Made by a program: the position numbers and the translations under genes. From the NCBI GenBank assembly GCA_002317325.1, contig DCJB01000060.1:1-37931 (forward strand): a stretch of DNA of 37,931 bases, read 5' to 3'. The stretch's first letter is position 1. Each line of letters opens with the position of its first letter. A model generated the notes under the pieces. That model saw nothing but the letters and a program-made list of their open reading frames with translations. It made no database searches and was not told where the DNA came from. The DNA is from Bacteroidales bacterium UBA1711. GTDB taxonomy: Bacteria > Bacteroidota > Bacteroidia > Bacteroidales > P3. Shown here one piece after another: positions 23,946 to 31,891 of this stretch.

Positions 23946-25019
23946 ATGCAACCAAAAGGAAACAAGTACGGCACGCACCGTGTCATCGAGCCCAAGGGTG
24001 TTCTCCCGCAGCCGGCCAACAAACTGGACAACAATATGGATGTTCTCTACGATAACGAGATTCTCATCGACGTCCAGACCCTCAACATCGACAGCGCCAG
24101 CTTTACCGACATTCACAACTACGCCAAACAGCAGGCTGGTGAAGGTGCTTCGGCCGAAAAGGTTCTTGAGGAAGTGAAGAAAGAAATGCTCCTCAACGTC
24201 GAGCTCCAAGGCAAGCACCGCAACCGCCGCACCGGTTCGGGCGGTATGCTCCTCGGCAAGGTCGAGAAGATTGGCGACGCTCTGAAGGGCAAAATCGACC
24301 TCAAGGAAGGCGACCGCGTGGCCACCCTCGTGAGCCTCTCGCTCACCCCCCTCCGCATCGACGAAATCCTCGATGTGCGTCCCGATGTTGACCAGGTCGA
24401 CATCAAGGGTAAGGCCATCCTCTTCGAAAGCGGCATCTACGCCAAGATTCCTACCGATATGCCCGAGAAACTCGCCCTCTCCGCACTCGACGTGGCCGGC
24501 GCCCCCGCTCAGACCGCCAAACTCTGCCAGTATGGTCAAACCGTCGTCATCCTCGGCGCCGGCGGCAAGAGCGGCATGCTCTGCTGCTATGAGGCCAAAA
24601 AACGCGTCGGCGTCACCGGCAAGGTTATCGGCATCGCCAACAGCCCCAAATCCACCAACCGCATCAAGGAACTCGGCTTCTGCGACATCGTGGAGAGCGC
24701 AGCCGGCATGACCCCCGTCCAAATTTACGAATTGGTCGAACGGCTGACCAACGGCAAAATGGCCGACGTCACCATCAACTGCGTCAACGTCCCCGACCAG
24801 GAGATGACCGCAGTGCTCTGCACCAAGGACGACGGCATCGTCTATTTCTTCTCTATGGCCACCTCCTTCACCAAAGCCTCCCTCGGCGCCGAGGGCATCG
24901 GCTCCGACGTGAACATGATTATGGGCAACGGCTACACCAAAGGCCACGCCGAGTTCACCCTCCAGGAACTCCGCGAATGCCCCAAACTGCGCAAAATCTT
25001 CGAGGAACTCTACGCCTGA
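23946..25019 (+). CDS. kdd: L-erythro-3,5-diaminohexanoate dehydrogenase
   Basis: A 357-aa NAD(P)-dependent dehydrogenase that oxidatively deaminates 3,5-diaminohexanoate to 5-amino-3-oxohexanoate in lysine fermentation. The fold resembles zinc-less alcohol dehydrogenase relatives: GDRVATLVSLSLTPLRI in the N-terminal part and a nucleotide-binding segment VVILGAGGKSGMLCCYEAKK (GxGGxxG) at about 197-216. The KGNKYGTHRVIEPKGVLPQPA start is characteristic of the family as I know it. It is immediately upstream of kamA, the expected partner. In organisms with the complete pathway the aminomutase kamDE, kce and kal genes usually follow; they do not here. Confidence 0.92.
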   Translation: MQPKGNKYGTHRVIEPKGVLPQPANKLDNNMDVLYDNEILIDVQTLNIDSASFTDIHNYAKQQAGEGASAEKVLEEVKKEMLLNVELQGKHRNRRTGSGGMLLGKVEKIGDALKGKIDLKEGDRVATLVSLSLTPLRIDEILDVRPDVDQVDIKGKAILFESGIYAKIPTDMPEKLALSALDVAGAPAQTAKLCQYGQTVVILGAGGKSGMLCCYEAKKRVGVTGKVIGIANSPKSTNRIKELGFCDIVESAAGMTPVQIYELVERLTNGKMADVTINCVNVPDQEMTAVLCTKDDGIVYFFSMATSFTKASLGAEGIGSDVNMIMGNGYTKGHAEFTLQELRECPKLRKIFEELYA

Positions 25020-25034
25020 GTCCTCTCGCTCAGC

Positions 25035-25060
25035 CCTTGGGCGGCGAAAGCCGCCCAAGG
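25035..25060 (+). terminator. Hairpin between kdd and kamA
   Basis: An 11-bp perfect stem (25035-25045 with 25050-25060) closed by a GAAA tetraloop lies just after the kdd stop. No T-run follows, so it is more likely a partial terminator or mRNA-stabilising structure in the kdd-kamA message. A competing pairing of 25018-25024 with 25058-25064 is also possible. Confidence 0.6.
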
Positions 25061-25110
25061 ACTCACCGGCAAACGCCGCCCTACCAGATAATAAACAACA
25101 ACTCATCGAT

Positions 25111-26364
25111 ATGAAAGTCAACCGCAGAAAAGAACTCTTCCCCAACGTCGCCGACGAACAGTGGAACGACTGGACCTGGCAGGTCAGAAACCGCATCGAG
25201 ACCTACGAACAACTGAGCAAATACTTCGCCTTCTCGCCCGAGGAGGCCGAGGGCATTAAGAAAGCCCTCGCCAAGTTCCGCATGGCCATCACTCCCTACT
25301 ATCTGAGCCTCATCGACCCTGACGACCCCTACGACCCTATCCGCCGACAGTGCATCCCCTCCGGCCCTGAGTGCAACATCGCGCCCGCCGACCTCAACGA
25401 CCCGCTGCACGAGGACGAAGACTCCCCAGCACCCGGCCTCACCCACCGCTACCCGGACCGCGTCCTATTCCTTATCACCGATATGTGCTCTATGTACTGC
25501 CGCCACTGCACCCGCCGCCGCTTCGCAGGCCAAAAGGACGACGAGTCTCCCGCCGAACGCATCGAAAAGTGCCTCGACTATATCGAGAAGACCGATTGCG
25601 TGCGCGACGTGCTCCTCTCGGGCGGCGACAGCCTCATGGTGTCCGACGAAAAACTGGAGTATATCATCTCCCGCCTCCGCAATATCAAACACGTCGAAAT
25701 CGTCCGCCTCGGCTCCCGCACCCCCGTGGTCTGCCCTCAGCGCATCACCGACCACCTCTGCGAGACTTTGAAGAAATACCACCCCATCTGGCTCAACACA
25801 CACTTTAACCACCCCAACGAAATGACTCCCGAGGCTGAAGCCGCACTCGCCAAACTGGCCAACGCCGGCATTCCCCTCGGCAACCAAACAGTCCTCCTGC
25901 GCGGCGTGAACGACTGCGTCCACGTCATGAAGAAACTCATGCACGAGTTGGTGCGCAACCGCGTCCGCCCCTACTACATCTACCAGTGCGACCTCTCTAT
26001 GGGCCTGGAACATTTCCGCACCCCTGTCAGCAAGGGTATCGAAATCATCGAAGCCCTCCGCGGTCACACCTCGGGCTATGCTGTGCCTACCTTCGTGGTC
26101 GACGCCCCAGGCGGCGGCGGCAAAACACCTGTCATGCCCAACTACGTTATCTCGCAGAGCCCCAACAAGGTAATCCTACGCAATTTTGAAGGCGTCATCA
26201 CTACCTACACCGAGCCGCGCGAATATCACGAGGACTGCCACTGCGAGGCTTGCGAAGCTCAGCGCCGCATCGACGAAGGCGTGGCATCGCTGCTGGAGAC
26301 CGACCGCATGGCTCTCGAACCTAACCACCTCATGCGGCACGAACGCAACAAGAAGAACATTTAA
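25111..26364 (+). CDS. kamA: L-lysine 2,3-aminomutase
   Basis: A 417-aa radical-SAM, PLP-dependent enzyme that converts L-lysine to L-beta-lysine, the first step of lysine fermentation. The iron-sulphur site is CSMYCRHC (Cys126, Cys130, Cys133), followed by TRRRFAG. LLSGGDSLMVSD, VRLGSRTPVVCPQRIT and NTHFNHPNE are aminomutase motifs. The PLP-lysine segment is in SQSPNKVILRNFEG, and a C-terminal Cys cluster (DCHCEACEAQRR) fits the zinc-binding tail of the family. The start ATG at 25111 matches the KamA N-terminus (RRKELFPNV, WNDWTWQ). It follows kdd by 91 bp and shares its promoter. Confidence 0.96.
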   Translation: MKVNRRKELFPNVADEQWNDWTWQVRNRIETYEQLSKYFAFSPEEAEGIKKALAKFRMAITPYYLSLIDPDDPYDPIRRQCIPSGPECNIAPADLNDPLHEDEDSPAPGLTHRYPDRVLFLITDMCSMYCRHCTRRRFAGQKDDESPAERIEKCLDYIEKTDCVRDVLLSGGDSLMVSDEKLEYIISRLRNIKHVEIVRLGSRTPVVCPQRITDHLCETLKKYHPIWLNTHFNHPNEMTPEAEAALAKLANAGIPLGNQTVLLRGVNDCVHVMKKLMHELVRNRVRPYYIYQCDLSMGLEHFRTPVSKGIEIIEALRGHTSGYAVPTFVVDAPGGGGKTPVMPNYVISQSPNKVILRNFEGVITTYTEPREYHEDCHCEACEAQRRIDEGVASLLETDRMALEPNHLMRHERNKKNI

Positions 26365-26401
26365 CAGCTCCCCCCTGTCAATCAGAACCCTCAACAATAC
26401 T

Positions 26402-27499
26402 ATGAAGAGCATGAGCAACAGTTTTTATGGCCTTCTTCTAAGACTATCAGGACGCAAGTCCTGGGGGTTCTGCTTGCTGTTTTTTGTCGCAGCACTGCCG
26501 GCAGCACGGGCGCAGGTGGCTGGCCTCTCAACTCTATCGGTACTGGACCTGCCCTCCGACGCACGCTCTGCCGGCATCGGCTTCGACTACGTCTCGCTCT
26601 ACGACAACGACCTCAACATCTCCCTCGGAAACCCCTCCCTCATCACCCCGGCCATCAACAACCAGTTCAGCCTCGGCTATGAGAATATGTTCGGAAAGTT
26701 CAACCTCGCCTCTGCGGCGGTGAGCCGCACTTTCGAGAATATCGGCTCTTTCACCTTCGGCCTGAAGTATGCCGGCTACGGACGGTTCGAGGGCTACGAC
26801 GAATATGAGAGGCCGACCGGCACTTTCGTGGCCAACGACTTCCTCCTCTCTGTCGGTTGGGGCAAGGCCGTCACCAACCGGCTCTCTATCGGCGCGGCTT
26901 TCAAACCCGTGGTCTCGCAATACGAGGCCTACACGGCTCTGGCCTTCGCCGTTGACCTCGCCGCAACTTATATCTCGCGCAACCAGCGGTTCGCCGCCAC
27001 TCTCATGGGTCGGAACATCGGCGCCCAAATCTTCACCTTCGACGGCACGGGCGAAGCACTGCCTTTCGAACTCTCGCTTTCGGGTTCCTACCAGCTGAAG
27101 GAGGCCCCGTTCCGTCTCCTCTTCGCTCTGACGGAACTTCAGACGTGGAACCTCCGCTATGAGGACCCGCTCAACCCCTCCGCCACCGTCGATGCCTTCA
27201 GCGGCGAGACGGTTTACAGGCTCTCCTCTTTCGGCAAATTCGCCGACAACCTCGGCCGTCACGTCCAAGTCGGCTTTGAAGCCTCTATCAGCAAGATTGT
27301 CTTCCTGCGGTTAGGCTACAACTACCGTCAGATGGCCGAAATGAAGGCCGCCGACGCCTTCAACAGCGCCGGACTGTCCTTCGGCCTCGGTGTACGCGTG
27401 AAAGGATTTGAATTGAGCTATGCCCGCAATAACTACCACTATATGCAGGCACCCAACTTCATCACCCTCTCGGCCGACCTCAGCCGCCTCTTCAAGTAG
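26402..27499 (+). CDS. porQ: Type IX secretion system protein PorQ
   Basis: A 365-aa outer-membrane-type protein with an N-terminal signal sequence (hydrophobic FCLLFFVAALPAARAQ, about 22-38). The mature start STLSVLDLPSDARSAGIGFDYVSLYDNDLNISLGNPSLI is typical of PorQ. The rest is beta-rich with GxG periodicity and ends in a terminal LSADLSRLFK. PorQ belongs to the PorV-like group and is needed for type IX secretion in Porphyromonas. The ATG at 26402 is chosen as the first giving a plausible signal peptide; a Met at 26411 is an alternative. It starts 37 bp after kamA. Other Por genes are not in the window. Confidence 0.83.
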   Translation: MKSMSNSFYGLLLRLSGRKSWGFCLLFFVAALPAARAQVAGLSTLSVLDLPSDARSAGIGFDYVSLYDNDLNISLGNPSLITPAINNQFSLGYENMFGKFNLASAAVSRTFENIGSFTFGLKYAGYGRFEGYDEYERPTGTFVANDFLLSVGWGKAVTNRLSIGAAFKPVVSQYEAYTALAFAVDLAATYISRNQRFAATLMGRNIGAQIFTFDGTGEALPFELSLSGSYQLKEAPFRLLFALTELQTWNLRYEDPLNPSATVDAFSGETVYRLSSFGKFADNLGRHVQVGFEASISKIVFLRLGYNYRQMAEMKAADAFNSAGLSFGLGVRVKGFELSYARNNYHYMQAPNFITLSADLSRLFK

Positions 27500-27546
27500 G
27501 CCCCTGCCCTCCACTCCCTGCTCTCATCTCTTTCTTTTCCAAAGTT

Positions 27547-28554
27547 ATGCCCCGATTCCTCGTAAGCCCCCAGTATAACCCATACCTCAACCTCGCCGTC
27601 GAGAACAGCCTCTTGGATATGCCGTCGGACGGAGAGGTGTCTTTCTTTCTTTGGCAGAACCACCGCACGGTGGTGATTGGGCAGAACCAAAACCCCTACG
27701 CCGAATGCGACGTCTCATCGCTCGAAGGTGAGGGCGGCTGCCTCATGCGCCGCCGCACCGGCGGCGGCGCAGTGTATCACGACCTCGGCAACCTCAACTT
27801 CACCTACGTCGCCCCAGCGGAACGGTATGACGCCGCACGACAGTTCTCCGTCATCCAGCAGGCTCTTGCTCAGTTCGGACTGACAGCCGAACGCTCGGGG
27901 AGGAACGACCTGACGGCCTCGGGCCGCAAAATATCGGGGAGCGCCTTCTCTATAGGCCGCACCCAACGACTGCACCACGGCACCCTCCTGCTCCGCACCA
28001 ACGTGGCAGACCTCCAGCGATACCTCAAGCCTAACCCCGCCAAGTTGCAGAAGCACGGCGTGGAATCGGTCCGCTCAAGGGTGGCTAATATCGCCGACCT
28101 GCTGGCCGAAAACGGAAACCCCTTGGGTCAAGCTCCCACCGAACAGATTGTCTCCGCCACTCGGGAAGCACTGGCAGCCGCCTTCGCTAACGAATACGGG
28201 CAGCCGCAACTGCTCGACTGGAATAGGATGGCCGACCTGCCAGCAGTCCGGGAGCTCTACGCACAACTCACCGCACCCGAATGGCTCTACGGCCGCTGGA
28301 GAGAGTTCCGCGCCACCAAAAGCAGGCTGTTCTCCTGGGGTTTTGTCGAGATAGGCCTCTCTATCGACCAGGCAGCAAACACCATCAGCGAAGTGGCCAT
28401 AGCCTCCGACTCGCTGTGCCCCGAGGCTATCGCACAGGCCGAATCTCTCCTCCGCAACGCCAGCACGCTGACTCCGCCCACCATTCCCCTCCATATCCAG
28501 CCAGACTCACCAAATCATGAAATCATCCGCGACATTTTCCATCTGCTTTATTAA
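27547..28554 (+). CDS. lplA: Lipoate-protein ligase A
   Basis: A 335-aa ligase that activates lipoate with ATP and attaches it to lysine of lipoyl domains (2-oxo acid dehydrogenases, glycine cleavage H protein). The catalytic signature is present as RRRTGGGAVYHDLGNLNFTYV (about 74-94), followed by RNDLTASGRKISGSAFSIG and HHGTLL. A C-terminal accessory domain (about 250-335) completes the usual length. The first residues PRFLVSPQYNPYLNLAVEN fit the family. It overlaps the next gene by 38 bp. With glyA nearby a link to one-carbon metabolism through the glycine cleavage system is possible, but no gcv gene is seen. Confidence 0.93.
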   Translation: MPRFLVSPQYNPYLNLAVENSLLDMPSDGEVSFFLWQNHRTVVIGQNQNPYAECDVSSLEGEGGCLMRRRTGGGAVYHDLGNLNFTYVAPAERYDAARQFSVIQQALAQFGLTAERSGRNDLTASGRKISGSAFSIGRTQRLHHGTLLLRTNVADLQRYLKPNPAKLQKHGVESVRSRVANIADLLAENGNPLGQAPTEQIVSATREALAAAFANEYGQPQLLDWNRMADLPAVRELYAQLTAPEWLYGRWREFRATKSRLFSWGFVEIGLSIDQAANTISEVAIASDSLCPEAIAQAESLLRNASTLTPPTIPLHIQPDSPNHEIIRDIFHLLY

Positions 28555-29380
28555 GCGAATCGCTGCTCTGCTGCTCTGCACACTTCCCTGCGCAGCGTCG
28601 GCACAGATAAACTTCATCGAGGACTTCTCGCTGGTACATAACTACGTCAACTCCATCAACGAGAAGGCTCCCTACCACGATGACGAACACTCTTTCTCGG
28701 TCGTCTTTGCCTCCTTTCGGGAGGACGAACGGTTTGTGATGGTCATCGTCGAAATGGATGAGGACTGCGACACTGCCGTGTTTAACGACCCCGACCGCCT
28801 GCTCCAGTTCTTTGTCAATAGCAAGGAGTGGGACATCCGCCCCCTCGCCAACCAGGATGTGGCACTGCGGGTCAACTTGTCGAGAGAGCATAAGGGCGAG
28901 GCCCTCGTCCGACCCACCTCCAAGGTGGGCTACGCCCACACCTTCTCGGCGACAGACATTCGGAAGGCAATCAACCGGCCCACACGGCTGCGGGCGCAGC
29001 ACAACCTCAGCCGCCTTGCGGCTGAGATTTCCAGCCACCTGCCCTCCGCGGGCGAAGGTGGAGAGGTCTTCTACGCCTGCCAGTACGATGCCGACAGCCT
29101 CATGTTCTATATGGTCTTCGAGTACCCCAACGAGCAGTGGGACGAGGTGAAACGGCTGCTCTCCACTCAAGGCGAAGCCCTGCGTGAGTCGAAATTGGAG
29201 GAACTGGCCAACTCCGACTCTACCAACGGCTTCCTCGGTCACAACCTCTACGCAGCCGAAGCAGCTATCACTTACGTCTATCTCAACCGCTCCCACTCCG
29301 AGTCAGCCGAGTTCACCCTCACCCCCGGCCTCCTCGACCCCTACTGGGAGAAAAAAGCCAAAGCAAAACGGGATGAATAG
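28517..29380 (+). CDS. Secreted protein of unknown function
   Basis: A 287-aa protein with a clear signal peptide (about 1-29, KRIAALLLCTLPCAASAQ). The mature part is acidic and has no recognised domain; visible segments include FSVVFASFREDERFVMVIVEMDEDCD, SREHKGEALVRPTSKVGY, LAAEISSHLPSAGEGGEVFYACQYD and EFTLTPGLLDPYWEKK. It is probably periplasmic. The reading frame is real-looking: a complete ORF with coding composition, a signal peptide, and a 38-bp overlap with lplA, which suggests translational coupling. I do not assign a function. A terminator hairpin follows at 29467. Confidence 0.75.
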   Translation: MKSSATFSICFIKRIAALLLCTLPCAASAQINFIEDFSLVHNYVNSINEKAPYHDDEHSFSVVFASFREDERFVMVIVEMDEDCDTAVFNDPDRLLQFFVNSKEWDIRPLANQDVALRVNLSREHKGEALVRPTSKVGYAHTFSATDIRKAINRPTRLRAQHNLSRLAAEISSHLPSAGEGGEVFYACQYDADSLMFYMVFEYPNEQWDEVKRLLSTQGEALRESKLEELANSDSTNGFLGHNLYAAEAAITYVYLNRSHSESAEFTLTPGLLDPYWEKKAKAKRDE

Positions 29381-29466
29381 TATCTCACCAGCACCTGACT
29401 CAAAAAGGCAACAGAGCTGGACAGGAATCTAAAGTCTTTTAAAAGTTGCTATGCTTTCGCATTCAG

Positions 29467-29499
29467 AAAATGGGAGGTCGGTCAGGACGCTCCCATTTT
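29467..29499. terminator. Bidirectional terminator between the secreted-protein gene and glyA
   Basis: A 10-bp perfect inverted repeat, AAAATGGGAG at 29467-29476 and CTCCCATTTT at 29490-29499, with a 13-base loop lies between convergent genes. The T-run of the right arm serves plus-strand transcription and the left arm gives T on the minus strand. Confidence 0.82.
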
Positions 29500-29539
29500 G
29501 TTCATTTCTTGCGCGGGGTCTCCACGCGGCTAAGACTGA

Positions 29540-30817
29540 CTACCAGGCGAAGAGCGGACGGTTCTGCATCATGTCGTTGACGGTGGCGCGAACCTTGGCT
29601 ATGCACTCCTCGGTGGGGTTGCAGAGGACGGTGTCGATGAGGTTGACGACGTTCTTCATTTCGTCTTCCTTGAGTCCGCGGGTGGTGATGGCGGGCGTTC
29701 CAACGCGGAGGCCGGAGGTCTTGAAGGCGCTGCGGCTGTCAAAGGGCACCATGTTCTTGTTGATGGTGATGTCGGCGGCCACGAGGGCATTCTCAGCCTC
29801 CTTGCCGGTCATTTCGGGGAACTTGGTGCGGAGGTCAACCAGCATGAGGTGGTTGTCGGTGCCGTTGCTGATGACCTTGTAGCCCTTCTCTATGAAGGCT
29901 TCGCACATGACCTTGGCGTTCTTCATCACCTGCTGGATGTACTGGTCGTAGGTGTCGGTGAGGGCTTCGCCGAAAGCCACCGCCTTGGCGGCAATGACGT
30001 GCTCCAACGGACCGCCCTGCGTGCCGGGGAACACGGCGCTGTCGAGCAGGGCGCTCATCTTCTTGATTTCGCCCTTCGGAGTCTTCTTGCCCCAGGGGTT
30101 GTCGAAGTCCTGACCCATCAGTATCATGCCGCCGCGGGGTCCGCGGAGGGTCTTGTGGGTCGTGGTGGTGACGATATGGCAGTACTTGATGGCGTTATTC
30201 AGATAGCCCTTGGCAATGAGGCCGCTGGGGTGGCTGATGTCGCCCATGAGGATGGCGCCGATTTTGTCGGCGATGGCGCGCATGCGCTCCCAGTCCCAGT
30301 CGCGGCTGTAGGCCGAGCCGCCGCCGATTATCAGCTTGGGATGGTGTTCGAGCGCCTTCTTCTCCATGTCGTCATAATCAACGGTGCCGGTCTCTTCTTT
30401 CACCTGATAGCCGATGACGTTGTAGTTGAGGCCGGAGAAGTTGACGGGGGAACCGTGGCTGAGGTGGCCGCCGTGGTTGAGGTCCATGCCCATGAAGGTG
30501 TCGCCGGCATTGAGGCAGGCCAGAAACACGGCCATGTTGGCCTGCGCGCCACTGTGGGGCTGCACGTTGGCCCAGCAGGCGCCGAAGAGCTGCTTGGCAC
30601 GCTCTATGGCAATGGTCTCGCTCTGGTCCACCACCTGGCAGCCACCGTAGTAGCGCTTGCCGGGATAGCCCTCGGCGTATTTGTTGGTCATGACGGAACC
30701 CATGGCCTCCATCACCTGTTCGCTCACAAAGTTCTCAGAGGCAATGAGCTCTATGCCTTTGGTCTGACGTTCTCTCTCCTTGCGGATGAGGTCGAAAATT
30801 TGAGTATCTCTCTGCAT
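29540..30817 (-). CDS. glyA: Serine hydroxymethyltransferase
   Basis: A 425-aa PLP enzyme that interconverts serine and glycine with tetrahydrofolate, the main source of one-carbon units. It has ELIASENFVSEQV, YYGGCQVVDQSE, NVQPHSGAQANM, LNHGGHLSHG, GDISHPSGLIAKG, and the PLP-lysine segment TTTTHKTLRGPRGGMIL, ending with the R/SGLRVGTPAITTRG region. The length is normal. The start at 30817 is 42 bases after a minus-strand TATCTTTG. A broken copy of parts of this gene lies 1 kb away at 31801-31987. Confidence 0.97.
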   Translation of the reverse strand: MQRDTQIFDLIRKERERQTKGIELIASENFVSEQVMEAMGSVMTNKYAEGYPGKRYYGGCQVVDQSETIAIERAKQLFGACWANVQPHSGAQANMAVFLACLNAGDTFMGMDLNHGGHLSHGSPVNFSGLNYNVIGYQVKEETGTVDYDDMEKKALEHHPKLIIGGGSAYSRDWDWERMRAIADKIGAILMGDISHPSGLIAKGYLNNAIKYCHIVTTTTHKTLRGPRGGMILMGQDFDNPWGKKTPKGEIKKMSALLDSAVFPGTQGGPLEHVIAAKAVAFGEALTDTYDQYIQQVMKNAKVMCEAFIEKGYKVISNGTDNHLMLVDLRTKFPEMTGKEAENALVAADITINKNMVPFDSRSAFKTSGLRVGTPAITTRGLKEDEMKNVVNLIDTVLCNPTEECIAKVRATVNDMMQNRPLFAW

Positions 30818-30858
30818 ATCAATTGTGTATTAGAGTTTTTCCTAACATCTGCTATTTG

Positions 30859-30866
30859 CAAAGATA
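30859..30866 (-). promoter_or_regulatory. -7 element of the glyA promoter
   Basis: TATCTTTG on the minus strand at 30859-30866, 41 bases before the glyA ATG. No TTTG is seen at the usual -33 distance. Confidence 0.72.
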
Positions 30867-30910
30867 CGAATTTATTTTCATTCCCGAGCCATTCGGCAAA
30901 AAAGTTGCGC

Positions 30911-30946
30911 GAAGCGGGCGAAGCGGGCGGAACGGGCGGAACGGGC
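30911..30946. repeat. 9-bp tandem repeat upstream of glyA
   Basis: Four units on the plus strand: GAAGCGGGC twice, then GGAACGGGC twice (30911-30946). It is just upstream of the glyA -7 element on the glyA side of the gap. Unit differences are consistent with paired duplications. Confidence 0.85.
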
Positions 30947-31324
30947 GTTCTCGACCCGCCACGCAAAGAACATTAAGCCTTTCTTCTCTTCTTCGTGTGC
31001 CGGCAGTGCTATGAGGCAACAATAATTCTCGACACCCTCCCTCAACGACTCCCCACGCCAATTATTGCCCCCCATCCGCGACATTTTTGCCCCTCGGGCG
31101 GCTCTTCTTCGGCAAGGACTGTGTCGCCCAGCGCCTTCAGCGGCGGAATTGACCGCCCCAAAAAGGGCCCAAAAGCCCCCTCAAGCCGGGTTTCTCACCC
31201 CTTTTTCTCGCCCGCTGTCCTCTGCCCGCAAGTATAGGTGTATATGTAACTATCTGAATATCACCCCCCCCCAACAACACAAAAAAAATCTGTAAAAAAA
31301 TGCGAATAACCAAAAAATAAAGCG
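30947..31324. other. Gene-poor gap between glyA and the small-protein gene
   Basis: No supported gene is seen here. Features are an 8-bp inverted pair (CAATAATT at 31020-31027 and AATTATTG at 31060-31067), C-runs and an A-run at 31260-31300, and composition rising in A/T toward the TACCTTTG at 31325. Short open frames exist on both strands but none has family resemblance. Confidence 0.5.
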
Positions 31325-31332
31325 TACCTTTG
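31325..31332 (+). promoter_or_regulatory. -7 element before the 56-aa gene
   Basis: TACCTTTG at 31325-31332 in the same AAGCGTACCTTTGCAG setting as the groES-like promoter. About 97 bases separate it from the ATG at 31430. That leader can form a short stem (GGGCG at 31356-31360 with CGCCC at 31368-31372) and possibly a larger outer helix. Confidence 0.65.
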
Positions 31333-31429
31333 CAGCCGCAAGGGGCGTGGTGTTTGGGCGCATCGGCCGCCCCAAGAGCCGCCACCGCCCGAGAGCAAGA
31401 AGGAATCAACATAATAATACAACACACGA

Positions 31430-31600
31430 ATGAAACAAGAAAACAAGCGGGCCTACCTGGCCCCAAGCATCAAGGTGATCTCCGTCCGAAGCGAAAGAGG
31501 ATTCGATGGCAGCGTCAGCGACGGCGAGGTCAAAGACGACGACCTAGAATCGGGAGCCTCCGGCTCTGTCCAAGACGGATTCTTTGGCAAAAGATTCTAA
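31430..31600 (+). CDS. 56-aa small acidic protein, Bacteroidota short-peptide type
   Basis: The frame ATG 31430 to TAA 31600 encodes 56 residues starting MKQENKRAYLAPSIKVI, then SVRSERGFDGSVSDGE, then VKDDDLESGASGSVQDGFF and GKRF at the C-terminus. The early pattern (Lys-rich start, aromatic-x-x-Pro-x-Ile-x-Val, then Glu-x-Gly-Phe and Ser/Asp-rich tail) resembles the many short proteins of unknown function found in Bacteroidota, which I recall only as a pattern. There is no signal peptide or transmembrane segment and no Cys. It has its own -7 element and a possible terminator at 31628, so it is a free-standing transcription unit. The Ser/Asp-rich and Gly-rich C-terminal half would suit a secreted or modified peptide, but there is no maturation gene nearby. 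Confidence 0.62.
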   Translation: MKQENKRAYLAPSIKVISVRSERGFDGSVSDGEVKDDDLESGASGSVQDGFFGKRF

Positions 31601-31627
31601 CCCTGCCGGTTCGGATTTGCGACTTTC

Positions 31628-31657
31628 GGTCTCGGGCTTGCTGCCCGACCTGTTTTC
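31628..31657 (+). terminator. Possible terminator after the 56-aa gene
   Basis: CGGGC (31633-31637) pairs with GCCCG (31643-31647) around TTGCT, with GGT/ACC pairing outside across a 2-base bulge, followed by TGTTTTCTTG. It lies 28 bases after the stop codon. Confidence 0.5.
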
Positions 31658-31702
31658 TTGTGCCTCGCTCCCAGCTCCCATGATAATTGTTTATCGTGTT
31701 CA

Positions 31703-31891
31703 TTACACCTGCATTTTCAATCGCTCGTCAATCTCATCCATGAGCCACTGACAACTCTGCGTATGCAGCACCTCATTGTTGTCGTTGAGATATTCTGACA
31801 CGCCGGCCACGAGGGCGTTCTCAGCCTCCTTGCCGGCGTTATTCAGATGTCCCTTGGCGATGAGTCCGCTGGGATGGCTGATGTCGCCCAT
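31703..31891 (-). CDS. Chimeric 62-aa frame: glyA fragments joined to unknown sequence
   Basis: An intact frame from ATG at 31891 to a stop near 31703. Residues 1-19 copy the SHMT segment GDISHPSGLIAKG (here ending HLNNA), residues 20-29 copy the SHMT segment GKEAENALVA, and residues 30-62 (VSEYLNDNNEVLHTQ and on to DEIDERLKMQV) do not match SHMT. Both joins keep the frame. No promoter is seen. It is probably the decayed end of a pseudogene rather than a working gene, but a short protein cannot be ruled out. Confidence 0.4.
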   Translation of the reverse strand: MGDISHPSGLIAKGHLNNAGKEAENALVAGVSEYLNDNNEVLHTQSCQWLMDEIDERLKMQV

